DNA of 43,703 nt. It comes from Devosia sp. (GTDB lineage: Bacteria > Pseudomonadota > Alphaproteobacteria > Rhizobiales > Devosiaceae). The translations under genes were made by a program, and so were the position numbers. The stretch spans positions 1 to 43,703 of the forward strand of contig JAUXUM010000185.1 of the NCBI GenBank assembly GCA_030680995.1, given 5' to 3'. The notes beneath the pieces were generated by a model. That model had not been told where the DNA came from. It did no database searches and worked only from the letters and a program-made list of their open reading frames with translations. This document shows positions 16,441 to 25,928 of the stretch, in pieces. Every line of letters begins with the position of its first letter. Within the stretch, counting starts at the first letter, position 1.

Positions 16441-19107
16441 ATGGACCAAGCGCCCCTCGACACCAGCCCGCTCGCCGCCTCGGCCATCACCCCGATGATG
16501 AGCCAGTATCTCGAGTTGAAGACTCTCAACCCGGGCTTCCTGCTGTTCTACCGGATGGGCGATTTTTACGAGATGTTCTTCGAGGATGCCGAGATCGCCA
16601 GCCAGGCGCTCGGCATCGTGCTGACCAAGCGCGGCAAGCACCGGGGCGAGGACATTCCCATGTGCGGTGTGCCCGTTCACGCCGCGCAGGATTATTTGAA
16701 GAAGCTGATCGCGCTCGGCCACCGCATCGCCATTTGCGAGCAGGTCGAGGATCCGGCCGAAGCCAAAAAGCGCGGCGGCAAATCGGTGGTCAAGCGCGAC
16801 GTTGTGCGGTTGGTGACCCGCGGCACCATCACCGAGGACGATCTGCTGCCGCCCCGCGCCAGCAACTACCTCGTCGCGCTTGCCATGCTTCGTCACGGCG
16901 AGACCGATTTCGCGTTGGCCTGGGCCGATGTCTCGACCGGCGAGGTTTCCGTCATTGATCTTTCTGCGGCGGCGCTCGGCGATGAACTGGCCCGCATCGA
17001 TCCGGCTGAAATCCTCTTGACCGAAATGACCAGGTCCGCCCTTGTCGAAGCCCATGTCCAGTTGCCGCAGGCGGCGCTGCAACTGGTCGATGCCGATCTG
17101 TTCGACAGTGAGCGCTCTCCCGCCCGCATCGCCGAGGCCTTTGCCGGGGATGAGGTCGACCCGACCGCCTTCTCCCGCGCCGGCCGCTCGGCGCTCGGCG
17201 CGCTGCTCGGCTATGTGCGCGAGAGCCAGAAGGGCGCGCCGCTGGCGCTGCGTCCGCCCTCGGCCGAACAGGCCTCGGCCCACATGGCGATCGATGCGGC
17301 GACGCGCTCGTCGCTGGAGCTGCTGGAGACCCAGCGCGGCGGGCGCAAGGGCTCGCTGCGTCGCGAGATCGACCTCTGCGTCACCCCGCCCGGCTCGCGC
17401 CTCCTGGCCCGGCGCCTCTCCGCGCCGCTCCGCGATCCGGAGGCGGTCAATGCGCGGCTCGATTCCGTCGGGGCCCTGCGTGCCGATTCCGGCCTCAACG
17501 ACCGGTTGCGCCAGACCCTCAGATCGGTCCCCGATCTAACGCGGGCGCTGACCCGGCTGGCCTTGCGGCGCGGCGGGCCAAGGGACCTGCTGGCCATTGC
17601 CAATGCCGTTGGTGGCGCGCGGCTGCTGGCACAACGCCTTGCCGCGCTGAGCTATGCCCCCGCCGAACTCTCCGATCTCGCGGCAGTCCTGGCAGATGCA
17701 CCCGAGGCCATGGCCGCCGAATTGCTCCGCGCCATCGACGACGAGCCGCCCTTTCTCGCCCGTGACGGCGGCTTCGTGCGCAAGGGCTACAATCGGGAGC
17801 TCGACGCAGAACGTGCTCTGGCCTCGGAGACCCGCGCCGTGGTCGCGGCACTGCAGGCCCGGCTGATTGGCGAGACCGACGTCAAATCGCTCAAGATCCG
17901 GCACAATGGGGTACTGGGCTATTTCGTCGAAGTGCCCGCCGCGCATGGGGCCAGACTGCTCGAGGAGCCGCATCGCGCAACCTTCATCCACCGCCAGACC
18001 CTCGCCAACGCCATGCGTTTCACCACCGCCGAGCTGGCCGAACTGGAGGGGCGGATCGCCCGCGCCCACGAAGCGGCGCTGGACATCGAGACGGCGATCT
18101 TCGAGCGCCTGTGCGCGGCGGCGCTCATTGGGTCCGACGGCCTGCACGCGATCGCCGATGCACTGGCTGTCCTCGACGTAGCCACGGCTCTTGCCCATCT
18201 CGCTGCCACGCGCAATTTCTGCCGGCCCGAGATCGACGATTCCATGGCCTTTGCGATCGAGGCTGGCCGTCACCCGGTGGTCGAGACCAATGTGCGGGGT
18301 GAAAACCAGGTTTTCGTCGCCAATGACTGCGACCTGTCGGGCGGCGCGCTCTGGCTGGTGACCGGCCCGAACATGGGTGGCAAGTCTACCTTCCTGCGCC
18401 AGAACGCCCTCATCGCCATCCTTGCGCAGATGGGCTCGTTCGTGCCCGCCGCGAGCGCTCATATCGGCGCCTTCGATCGCGTCTTCTCCCGCGTCGGCGC
18501 GTCCGACGACATCGCCGGCGGCCGCTCGACCTTCATGGTCGAACTGGTCGAGACCGCGGCGATCCTCAACCGCGCCACCCAGCGCTCGCTGGTGATCCTG
18601 GACGAGATCGGCCGCGGTACCGCTACCTTCGACGGGCTGTCCATCGCCTGGGCCGCGGTCGAGGCCTTGCACGACGACACCGGTTGTCGTGCCTTGTTTG
18701 CTACCCATTTTCACGAGATGACCAGTCTCGCCAAAACCCTGACCCGTGTCTCCAACGTGACCATGAAGGTGCGCGAATGGGAGGGCGAGGTCGTCTTTCT
18801 GCACGAGGTGGCCGAAGGCGCCGCCGACCGCAGCTACGGCATCCAGGTGGCAAGGCTCGCCGGCGTTCCCGAAACCGTGCTCAATCGGGCGCGGCAAGTG
18901 CTCTCCGTGCTCGAGCAGCGCTCTTCCGATGGCGGCGCTGCCGTGCTAGACGATCTGCCGCTCTTTGCGCACCAACCCGCGCCCCCGAAGGTTGGCGTTA
19001 ATCCCGTTCATGAGATGCTCGACAAGGTTCGGCCCGACGAACTGACCCCGCGCCAGGCGATCGACCTGGTCTATGAGCTCAAGAAGGCCCGCGATGCAGC
19101 TCGCTGA
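16441..19107 (+). CDS. mutS: DNA mismatch repair ATPase MutS
   Basis: 888 residues from ATG 16441. The mismatch-reading motif is GDFYEMF (Phe42, Glu44). Connector, core and clamp regions follow (RKGYNRELDAERALASETR, GYFVEVPAAHGARLLEEPHR). The ABC-type ATPase has Walker A GPNMGGKS at 642-649, the signature-like SRVGASDDIAGGRSTFMVE, Walker B LVILDEIGRGTATFDGLSIAWA and the H-loop FATHFHEM. MutS binds mispaired bases and recruits MutL. The C-terminal segment ends near VHEMLDKVRPDELTPRQAIDLVYELKK, matching the tetramerisation tail. It overlaps glnD by 14 bases. Confidence 0.97.
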   Translation: MDQAPLDTSPLAASAITPMMSQYLELKTLNPGFLLFYRMGDFYEMFFEDAEIASQALGIVLTKRGKHRGEDIPMCGVPVHAAQDYLKKLIALGHRIAICEQVEDPAEAKKRGGKSVVKRDVVRLVTRGTITEDDLLPPRASNYLVALAMLRHGETDFALAWADVSTGEVSVIDLSAAALGDELARIDPAEILLTEMTRSALVEAHVQLPQAALQLVDADLFDSERSPARIAEAFAGDEVDPTAFSRAGRSALGALLGYVRESQKGAPLALRPPSAEQASAHMAIDAATRSSLELLETQRGGRKGSLRREIDLCVTPPGSRLLARRLSAPLRDPEAVNARLDSVGALRADSGLNDRLRQTLRSVPDLTRALTRLALRRGGPRDLLAIANAVGGARLLAQRLAALSYAPAELSDLAAVLADAPEAMAAELLRAIDDEPPFLARDGGFVRKGYNRELDAERALASETRAVVAALQARLIGETDVKSLKIRHNGVLGYFVEVPAAHGARLLEEPHRATFIHRQTLANAMRFTTAELAELEGRIARAHEAALDIETAIFERLCAAALIGSDGLHAIADALAVLDVATALAHLAATRNFCRPEIDDSMAFAIEAGRHPVVETNVRGENQVFVANDCDLSGGALWLVTGPNMGGKSTFLRQNALIAILAQMGSFVPAASAHIGAFDRVFSRVGASDDIAGGRSTFMVELVETAAILNRATQRSLVILDEIGRGTATFDGLSIAWAAVEALHDDTGCRALFATHFHEMTSLAKTLTRVSNVTMKVREWEGEVVFLHEVAEGAADRSYGIQVARLAGVPETVLNRARQVLSVLEQRSSDGGAAVLDDLPLFAHQPAPPKVGVNPVHEMLDKVRPDELTPRQAIDLVYELKKARDAAR

Positions 19108-21901
19108 AGCTGAAATCCGTCCACGAAAACCGCATTTCCGGCTACAGACCGCCGAGTTCATACTCGACGATATCGGGCGGGCGATCGGCACGGAATCGCC
19201 GAAATCGGGGCAGGCGCGTGCTCTGGTCCTGACCCATATGCGCAAGGCTCTGCACGAGGCACGCAAGGGCGCCGAGGCCGAATTGATGGCCACCGGCAAA
19301 GGCACGCGCTGCGCCATGAACCTGTGCGCGGCACAAGACGAGATCATCCGCGCCATCCACCTGTTCGCGACCCGAAAGGTCTATCCGGTCGACAATCCCT
19401 CCGGGGCCGAGGCGATCGCGCTCGCCGCCGTCGGCGGCTATGGCCCCCGCACGCTGGCGCCGGGCACCGACATCGATCTCCTCTTCATCCTGCCCTACAG
19501 GCAGACTCCCTGGGGCGAGCAGGTCACCGAATACATCCTCTACATGCTCTGGGACCTTGGCCAGAAGGTCGGCCATGCGGTGCGCTCGGTCGACGAGTGC
19601 CTGCGCATGGCGCGCTCGGACATGACGGTGCGCACCGCAACGCTGGAATCGCGCTATCTGACCGGCGACAAGGGACTGTTCGAGCAGCTCGTCAGCCGCT
19701 TCGAGAGCGAGATCATGCCCAGGACCGGGCCCGAATTCATCGCCGCAAAGATGGCCGAGCGCGAAGAGCGCCACCGGCAGATGGGCAATACCCGCTATGT
19801 GGTCGAGCCCAACATCAAGGATGGCAAGGGCGGCCTGCGCGACCTCAACACGCTATTCTGGATCGGCAAGTACTTCTACAAGGTGAGGACCGGCGCCGAG
19901 CTGGTCGGCAAGGGCGTGCTCTCGGCCGACGAATACCGGCTGTTCCAGCGTGCCGAGGATTTCCTCTGGGCCATCCGCTGCAATCTCCACTTCCTCACTG
20001 GCCGCGCCGACGAGAAGCTGACCTTCGATGTGCAGCCCGACCTCGCCGCCCGCCTCGGTTTCTCCGACCGGGCCGGCATGCTCGGGGTCGAGCGCTTCAT
20101 GAAGCGATACTTCCTCGTCGCCAAGGATGTGGGCGACCTGACCCGCATCTTCCTCACCTCGCTCGAATTCAACCACGCCAAGGCGCTCGATGTGATGGGC
20201 CGCATGCTGGCACCTTTCCGGCGCGGCAAACAGAAGATCAAGGACGAGCCCGATTTCGTCGTCGATAGCGGCCGGCTCAATACTTCTGGCCCGAACGTGT
20301 TCGAGAAGGATCCGGTCAATCTCGTCAAGTGCTTCGTCATCGCCGGCCAGATGGATCTCCTGTTCCATCCCGACGCCATCAAGCAGATCACCCGCTCCCT
20401 ACGGCTGATCGGCCACGATCTGCGCAATGCCCCCCAGGCGAACGCCTGTTTCCTCGAAATCCTCACCTCGCCAAAATCGGTCGAACGCATCCTGCGCCAG
20501 ATGAACGAGAGCGGCGTGCTCGGCCGCTTCGTGCCCGAATTCGGCAAGATCGTCGCCCTGATGCAGTTCAACATGTATCACCACTACACCGTCGACGAGC
20601 ATCTGATCCGCGCCGTGGGCGTCATGGCCGAGATCGCCAATGGCGGCCTCACCAACGAATTGCCGCTGACCCACGAATTGTTGCCGCATCTGAGCGACGT
20701 ACGGTTGCTTTATGTGGCGCTGTTTCTGCACGACATCGCCAAGGGCCGGCCCGAGGATCATTCCATCGCCGGCGTCCGCATCGCCCGCAAGTTCTGCCCG
20801 CGCATCGGGCTCTCGCCGGCCGAGACCGATACCGTGGCCTGGCTGGTCGAGCACCATTTGCTGATGAGCGAGGTGGCGCAGGCCCGCGACATCCAGGATC
20901 CCGAAACCGCCAAGGCCTTTGCCGATGTGGTGCAGTCGCCGCAGCGCCTGGCGCTCTTGATGATCCTCACCGCCTGCGACATCCGCGCTGTCGGCCCCGG
21001 CGTCTGGACCGGCTGGAAGGGTTCGCTGCTGCGCGCGCTCTATTATGCCACCGAGCCGCTGCTTTCGGGCGGCCATTCCCAGGTCAGCCAGCGCGATCGC
21101 ATCGAGGCGGCAAAATCTGTCCTCGCCGGCTCGCTCGCGGCCTGGCCCAGGGAGGAGGTCGAGGCCTACGCGGCCCGTCACTACGATCACTATTGGCTGC
21201 GCGCCGAGCCCGAACTGCAGGTCGAGCATGCGCGCATGATCCGTGCCGCGGACATGGTGCGCAATCCCTTCGCCGGCTCGATCCGGGTCCAGGCCTTCGA
21301 GGGCATCACCGAGATTTCCTTCTACACTCCGGATCATCCGCGGCTGCTCTCGCTGATCGCCGGCGCCTGCACCATGTGCGAGGCCTCGATCATCGGCGCA
21401 CAGATTTTCGGCACCCGCGACAGCCGCGCCGTGGACACCTTCCGGCTGCGTCGCGCCTTCACCTCCGACGAGGACGAGAAGGTCCGCGCCACCCGCATCA
21501 TCGATACCGTCAGGCAGCTCCTGCAGGGCCATCGGCAGGTTCTTATCGATCTGGGCAAGGAGAGCCGGCACAACCGGCGTCTGAAACCCTTCTCGCTGCC
21601 GGCCCAGGTGCAGGTCTCCAATACGCTCAGCGAGAAATTCACCGTCATCGAGGTGATGGGCCTCGACCGCACCGGCCTGTTGCACCAGTTGACCCGCGAG
21701 ATCGCCGATCTCAACCTCACCATCCATTCGGCCCATATCGGCACCTATGGAGAAAAGGCGGTGGACGTCTTCTACGTCACCGACCTGGTCGGCCACAAAA
21801 TCGATTCCAAGGTGCGCCAGAAGAAGATTCACGACGCGCTGCTGGGGGTGTTCCAGGCGCCGGCGCAGGAGGAGCGCGCTCCCAAGGTGGCCAATGGCTG
21901 A
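19094..21901 (+). CDS. glnD: PII uridylyltransferase / uridylyl-removing enzyme
   Basis: 935 residues from ATG 19094, preceded by AAGAAGG (19082-19088) inside mutS; an ATG at 19073 is in frame but less well placed. Order of domains: nucleotidyltransferase GGYGPRTLAPGTDIDLLF (Asp126, Asp128), the GlnE-like helical linker with NIKDGKGGLRDL, the HD hydrolase ALFLHDIAKGRPEDHS (His546, Asp547), and two C-terminal ACT domains (QAFEGITEISFYTPDHPRLLS; EKFTVIEVMGLDRTGLLHQL). It adds UMP to PII proteins when glutamine is low and removes it when glutamine is high. The order mutS-glnD-murJ is typical of Rhizobiales. Confidence 0.97.
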   Translation: MQLAEAEIRPRKPHFRLQTAEFILDDIGRAIGTESPKSGQARALVLTHMRKALHEARKGAEAELMATGKGTRCAMNLCAAQDEIIRAIHLFATRKVYPVDNPSGAEAIALAAVGGYGPRTLAPGTDIDLLFILPYRQTPWGEQVTEYILYMLWDLGQKVGHAVRSVDECLRMARSDMTVRTATLESRYLTGDKGLFEQLVSRFESEIMPRTGPEFIAAKMAEREERHRQMGNTRYVVEPNIKDGKGGLRDLNTLFWIGKYFYKVRTGAELVGKGVLSADEYRLFQRAEDFLWAIRCNLHFLTGRADEKLTFDVQPDLAARLGFSDRAGMLGVERFMKRYFLVAKDVGDLTRIFLTSLEFNHAKALDVMGRMLAPFRRGKQKIKDEPDFVVDSGRLNTSGPNVFEKDPVNLVKCFVIAGQMDLLFHPDAIKQITRSLRLIGHDLRNAPQANACFLEILTSPKSVERILRQMNESGVLGRFVPEFGKIVALMQFNMYHHYTVDEHLIRAVGVMAEIANGGLTNELPLTHELLPHLSDVRLLYVALFLHDIAKGRPEDHSIAGVRIARKFCPRIGLSPAETDTVAWLVEHHLLMSEVAQARDIQDPETAKAFADVVQSPQRLALLMILTACDIRAVGPGVWTGWKGSLLRALYYATEPLLSGGHSQVSQRDRIEAAKSVLAGSLAAWPREEVEAYAARHYDHYWLRAEPELQVEHARMIRAADMVRNPFAGSIRVQAFEGITEISFYTPDHPRLLSLIAGACTMCEASIIGAQIFGTRDSRAVDTFRLRRAFTSDEDEKVRATRIIDTVRQLLQGHRQVLIDLGKESRHNRRLKPFSLPAQVQVSNTLSEKFTVIEVMGLDRTGLLHQLTREIADLNLTIHSAHIGTYGEKAVDVFYVTDLVGHKIDSKVRQKKIHDALLGVFQAPAQEERAPKVANG

Positions 21902-21942
21902 AGACTTCGCGCGCGGGGGGTTGTCGACATCGAAGGCGCGCT

Positions 21943-23505
21943 GTGACCCTCTATAGGAACTTCCTCTCCGTCGGCGGGCTCACCCTGCTCTCCCGCGTCT
22001 TCGGCTTCGTCCGCGATGCGCTGATGGCCGCGGTGCTGGGCGCGGGGCCTGCCGCCGACGCCTTCTACGCCGCCTTCCGCTTCCCCAATCTCTTCCGGCG
22101 CCTCTTTGCCGAGGGTGCCTTCAACACCGCCTTCGTTCCCATGTTCTCCGGCGCGCTCGAACAACGGGGCGGTGACTATGCCCGCGAGCTGGCGGCGCGG
22201 ATCATGGCCTGGCTGGTGCTGCTCCTTCTGATCCTCACCGTCATTGCCGAAATCTTCATGCCGTGGGTGCTGATCCCCTTCGTTCCCGGCTTCATCGAGG
22301 ACAAGGAGAAGTTCGAGCTTACAGTGCTCCTGACCCGCATCCTCTTCCCCTATCTCGCCTGCATGTCGCTGATGGCGGCCTATGGCGCCATCCTCAATTC
22401 GTTGAACCGCTTCTTTGCGGCCGCCTTCGCGCCGGTGATCCTCAACATCGTCAACATCGCCGTGCTGATCCCCCTGGTGAGCTTCGCCGCGCAGGGGCCG
22501 GAGGGCGCCGCCGTCTGGGTGGCGATTGCCACCGTGGTGGCCGGAATCGCCCAGTTGGCGACCGTCTGGTGGGCGGTGCGCAAGGCCGGCTTCCTGCCCC
22601 GCTGGCAATTGCCGAAAATCGATCCGGAAGTCCGCCGCTTCTGGCTCCTCGCCCTGCCGGCGATCCTCACCGGCGGCATCACCCAGATCAATCTCTTCAT
22701 CGGCACCATCATTGCCTCCGGCGCCGCGAGCGCCATTTCCTATCTCTACTATGCGGACCGGCTCTACCAGCTCCCCCTCGGCATCATCGGCATCGCCATC
22801 GGCACCGTGCTGCTGCCGATGCTGGCCGGCCATCTGAAAGGCGGGCGCGAGGCCGAGGCCCGCGATGCGCAGAACCAGTCGCTTATGGTTTCGATGTTGC
22901 TCTCCATGCCGGCGGCGACCGCCCTGATCGCGCTCGCGGTGCCCATCGTCCGGGTGCTGTTCGAACGCGGCGAGTTCGACGCCACGGCAACGCTGCAGAC
23001 CGCCGAGGCGCTGATCGCCTTCTCCGCCGGTCTGCCCGCCTTCGTCCTTATCCGCGTGCTCCAGCCCGGTTTCTTCGCCAGAGAGGACACCGTGACGCCC
23101 ACGATCTTCGCTGCTATTTCCGTGGTGGTGAACGTGGGCCTTTCGTTGCTGCTCTTTCCTTCGCTGCAGCACACCGGCATCGCCATTGCCACCTCGGCCT
23201 CGGCCTGGGGCAATGCCATCATGCTCGCGGTCTGGCTTGCCCGCCGCAACCACTTCCGCCCGACCCGCGCCGAACTGGGCCGGCACGGGCTGCTTCTCCT
23301 CATCAGCCTCGGCATGGCGTTGGTGCTCGTCGGGCTCCATTGGCCGCTTGCCGGGGTCTTCGCGTCCGGCGCCTCGCTGCTCCTGCAGCTCGTCGCTTTG
23401 CTCGCGCTCTGCGCCATCGGATTCGTCGGCTATTTCGCCGCCGTCCACTTCACTGGCGTGCAGCCGCTCGGCATGCTGCTCAAGCGGCTTCGGCGGGGCG
23501 GTTAG
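21943..23505 (+). CDS. murJ: Lipid II flippase MurJ
   Basis: 520 residues from GTG 21943 with GAAGG six bases upstream. About fourteen hydrophobic segments form the MOP-type exporter fold. Conserved features: LTLLSRVFGFVRDALMAAVLGAG, DAFYAAFRFPNLFRRLFAEGAFNTAFVPMF, and the strand YLYYADRLYQLPLGIIGIAIGTVLLP. MurJ moves lipid-linked peptidoglycan precursor across the inner membrane. It follows glnD by 41 bases and precedes trpS by 63. Confidence 0.95.
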   Translation: MTLYRNFLSVGGLTLLSRVFGFVRDALMAAVLGAGPAADAFYAAFRFPNLFRRLFAEGAFNTAFVPMFSGALEQRGGDYARELAARIMAWLVLLLLILTVIAEIFMPWVLIPFVPGFIEDKEKFELTVLLTRILFPYLACMSLMAAYGAILNSLNRFFAAAFAPVILNIVNIAVLIPLVSFAAQGPEGAAVWVAIATVVAGIAQLATVWWAVRKAGFLPRWQLPKIDPEVRRFWLLALPAILTGGITQINLFIGTIIASGAASAISYLYYADRLYQLPLGIIGIAIGTVLLPMLAGHLKGGREAEARDAQNQSLMVSMLLSMPAATALIALAVPIVRVLFERGEFDATATLQTAEALIAFSAGLPAFVLIRVLQPGFFAREDTVTPTIFAAISVVVNVGLSLLLFPSLQHTGIAIATSASAWGNAIMLAVWLARRNHFRPTRAELGRHGLLLLISLGMALVLVGLHWPLAGVFASGASLLLQLVALLALCAIGFVGYFAAVHFTGVQPLGMLLKRLRRGG

Positions 23506-23568
23506 CCTGCTCTTGCCTATTGCCCCGGCGATGCGCGATAAGCCCGGCTACCAATTGGGAAACTCGAT

Positions 23569-24603
23569 ATGACCTTTCCACCCCGCGTCTTCTCGGGCAT
23601 CAAGCCGTCCGGGGACCTGCATTTGGGCAATTATCTGGGCGCCATCCGGCGATTCGTGCCGCTGCAGAAGACCCACCACTGCATCTATTGCGTGGTCGAC
23701 ATGCACGCCATCACCGTCTGGCAGGAGCCCGAGGACCTGCGCCGCGCGACCTACGAGGTTGCGGCGGCCTATATTGCGGCGGGCATCGACACCAAAAACC
23801 ACATCATCTTCAACCAGTCCCAGGTGCTCCAGCACGCCGAACTGGCCTGGATCTTCAACTGCGTGGCGCGCATGGGCTGGATGAACCGTATGACCCAGTT
23901 CAAGGACAAGGCGGGCAAGAACTCGGAAAATGTCTCGCTCGGGCTCTTCGCCTACCCCTCGCTGATGGCCGCCGACATCCTGCTCTATAAGGCCACTCAC
24001 GTTCCGGTGGGCGAGGACCAAAAGCAGCATCTCGAGCTGACCCGGGACATCGCGCAGAAATTCAACAACGATTACGGCAAGCGGATCAAGGATTTGCACC
24101 TTGACGCGGGATACTTCCCGCTGACCGAGCCAATGATCGCCGGCGCGGCCACCCGGGTGCGTTCGCTGCGCGACGGTACCAGGAAGATGAGCAAATCCGA
24201 CGCCGCGTCGGACATGGAAACCATTTATCTGCTTGATGATGCCGACGCGATCGCCAACAAGATCAAGCGCGCCAAGACCGATCCGGAACCGCTGCCCGAG
24301 GACGTCAAGGACCTCGAAAACCGCCCCGAGGCGGACAATCTGATCTCGATCTATGCCGCGCTCGCCGATAAGACCAAGCAAGAAGTGATCGCCGAATTCG
24401 GCGGCAAGGGTTTCGGCGTCTTCAAGCCGGCTCTGGCCGAGCTTTCCGTCTCGGTGCTGTCGCCCATCGCCACCGAGATGCGGCGCCTCGTCGGCGACAA
24501 AGGGGAACTCGACCGCATCCTGCGCGATGGGGCCGACCGCGCCCGCGCCATCGCTGAAACCAATATGCGGGAGATCCGCGAGATCGTCGGCTACGTGCGC
24601 TAG
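23569..24603 (+). CDS. trpS: Tryptophanyl-tRNA synthetase
   Basis: 344 residues, the usual size of bacterial TrpS. The class I signatures are [14 protein letters not shown] (HIGH equivalent, residues 13-26) and [11 protein letters not shown] (KMSKS) near 203-214. Also visible are [17 protein letters not shown] and [21 protein letters not shown], which form the tryptophan and ATP pocket. It charges tRNA-Trp in the cytosol. GGGAAACTCGAT precedes the ATG, a modest ribosome site. Confidence 0.97.
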   Translation: MTFPPRVFSGIKPSGDLHLGNYLGAIRRFVPLQKTHHCIYCVVDMHAITVWQEPEDLRRATYEVAAAYIAAGIDTKNHIIFNQSQVLQHAELAWIFNCVARMGWMNRMTQFKDKAGKNSENVSLGLFAYPSLMAADILLYKATHVPVGEDQKQHLELTRDIAQKFNNDYGKRIKDLHLDAGYFPLTEPMIAGAATRVRSLRDGTRKMSKSDAASDMETIYLLDDADAIANKIKRAKTDPEPLPEDVKDLENRPEADNLISIYAALADKTKQEVIAEFGGKGFGVFKPALAELSVSVLSPIATEMRRLVGDKGELDRILRDGADRARAIAETNMREIREIVGYVR

Positions 24604-24662
24604 CTTGCCACATCCGCCTCCGGGTGGGACAATGGGCTGGTCGATCGGCAAGGGGTGCGGGC

Positions 24663-25148
24663 TTGCGTAACATCGAGAACGAATACAAGCGCAAATTCCT
24701 GGTGGTGATCGACGACACCCCGGAATGCGACCGGGCAGTGACCTTCGCCGCCCATCGCGTCAAGCGCACCGGCGGCACGGTGGTGCTGCTGTCGGTGATC
24801 GATTCGGCCGATTTCCAGCAATTCCTCGGCGTCGAGGAAGTGATGCGGGCCGAGGCCCGCGAAGAGGCCGAGCGCCTGCTGGACGCGCGTATCGCCCGTA
24901 TCGCGGCGATCGGCGATGTCCGCACCGAGACCGTGATCCGGGAAGGCCGCCCGATCGAGGAGATCGAGCGCGTGATCGCCGCGGATCCCGCTATCGCCAT
25001 CCTCGTCCTCGCGGCGAGCACCTCCAACGAGGGCCCCGGCCCGCTGGTCACCGCCTTCGCCAACCGTTCGGGTGGCGGCGCGCTGCCAATTCTGGTCGCC
25101 ATTGTTCCCGGCTCGATGACCGATGAGCAGATTATCGCGGTGACCTGA
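24663..25148 (+). CDS. Universal stress protein (UspA family)
   Basis: 161 residues from TTG 24663, chosen because AAGGGG lies seven bases upstream; a GTG at 24624 would add thirteen unlikely residues. The fold is a single Usp domain: RKFLVVIDDTPECDRAVTFAAHRVKRTGGTVVLL, the charged helix EEVMRAEAREEAERLLDARI, then AILVLAASTSNEGPGPLVTAFANRSGG near 114-140. The usual ATP-binding GxxGxxxxxxxxGS(T/V) pattern is only partly present, so nucleotide binding is uncertain. Role in stress resistance is known only at family level. It sits 59 bases after trpS. Confidence 0.85.
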   Translation: MRNIENEYKRKFLVVIDDTPECDRAVTFAAHRVKRTGGTVVLLSVIDSADFQQFLGVEEVMRAEAREEAERLLDARIARIAAIGDVRTETVIREGRPIEEIERVIAADPAIAILVLAASTSNEGPGPLVTAFANRSGGGALPILVAIVPGSMTDEQIIAVT

Positions 25149-25157
25149 TCGCCGCCC

Positions 25158-25186
25158 TTGCGCGGGTGAGGCCGAAGTTCTATTTT
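25158..25186 (+). promoter_or_regulatory. Candidate promoter of the NifU-type gene
   Basis: TTGCGC (25158-25163), 17 bases, TATTTT (25181-25186). The -10 matches four of six consensus positions. Its last two bases are the first two of the palindrome at 25185-25199, so a bound protein would cover the start of transcription (about 25193). Confidence 0.45.
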
Positions 25187-25199
25187 AGAACCGTTCTAA
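25185..25199. promoter_or_regulatory. Irr/ICE-like palindrome
   Basis: TTAGAAC, one base (C), GTTCTAA: a perfect 15-base inverted repeat in otherwise GC-rich DNA. It resembles the iron control element (TTAGAA-N3-TTCTAA type) bound by Irr in Rhizobiales. It touches the candidate -10 and is 23 bases before the start of a gene for an Fe-S cluster protein, which is a plausible Irr target. No irr gene is in the window. Confidence 0.6.
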
Positions 25200-25221
25200 C
25201 AGCAGTCCTGAAAGCGCGGAA

Positions 25222-25785
25222 ATGTTCATCCAGACCGAAGCGACCCCCAATCCGGCGACGCTCAAATTCCTGCCCGGACGCGACGTGCTCATTGGCGAGC
25301 CGCGCGATTTTCGCAATGCCGAAGCGGCCGTTGCCGTTTCCCCGCTCGCCGCGGCGCTGTTCGAGGTGCCTGGCGTCACTGGCGTATTCCTCGGTTCCGA
25401 TTTCATCTCGGTCACCAAGGATGTGACGGAGTGGAACCACATCAAGCCCGCGATCCTCGGCGTGATCATGGAACACTTCCTCTCGGGTAAGCCGGTGCTC
25501 GCCGAAGGGACCGCCGAGCCGGAACTGTCGGGTGAGGAGTTCTTCGATGCCACCGACAGCGAAACCGTCGAAGTGATCAAGGAACTGCTGGCGACGCGCG
25601 TGCGTCCGGCCGTCGCCATGGATGGCGGCGACATCACCTTCAAGGGCTATCGCGACGGCACCGTGTTCCTGCATATGCAGGGCGCCTGCTCGGGCTGCCC
25701 GTCCTCGACCGCGACTTTGAAGAGCGGCATCGAGAACCTGTTGCGCCATTTCGTGCCGGGCGTGGAAGCGGTCCAGCAGGTCTAG
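25222..25785 (+). CDS. NifU-domain Fe-S cluster scaffold/carrier protein (Nfu type)
   Basis: 187 residues. The N-terminal Nfu domain starts MFIQTEATPNPATLKFLPG, as in mitochondrial and alphaproteobacterial Nfu1, and includes LFEVPGVTGVFLGSDFISVTK. The C-terminal NifU domain has VRPAVAMDGGDITFKGYRDGTVFLHMQGACSGCPSSTATLKSGIENLL, in which Cys156 and Cys159 form the CxxC that binds a 4Fe-4S cluster between two subunits. Known role: passes clusters to target enzymes. It is preceded by a promoter with an ICE-like box. Confidence 0.94.
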   Translation: MFIQTEATPNPATLKFLPGRDVLIGEPRDFRNAEAAVAVSPLAAALFEVPGVTGVFLGSDFISVTKDVTEWNHIKPAILGVIMEHFLSGKPVLAEGTAEPELSGEEFFDATDSETVEVIKELLATRVRPAVAMDGGDITFKGYRDGTVFLHMQGACSGCPSSTATLKSGIENLLRHFVPGVEAVQQV

Positions 25786-25812
25786 GCGGCGGCATTCTCC
25801 CGGCAACCACCG

Positions 25813-25848
25813 GCCGTCATCCCGGCGCATTTTCGCCGGGATGACGGC
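25813..25848. repeat. 15-bp-stem GTCATCCCGGC-type hairpin repeat
   Basis: GCCGTCATCCCGGCG (25813-25827) pairs perfectly with CGCCGGGATGACGGC (25834-25848) around CATTTT. Elements with a GTCATCCCGGC core are familiar intergenic repeats in alphaproteobacteria. It is 28 bases after the NifU-type stop and could also end transcription, though no T-run follows. Confidence 0.65.
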
Positions 25849-25928
25849 ATGGAGGACTGGCAACTTCTGCAGCGGCAAACCTCCTTTCCCCTCGACTAAG
25901 CACCCAATGCGCACTATCCCTTCACCCT

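Noticed and set aside
14995-17283. 762-codon open frame antisense to xylA and mutS
   Set aside because: It spans two well-supported genes on the other strand and has no recognisable domain.
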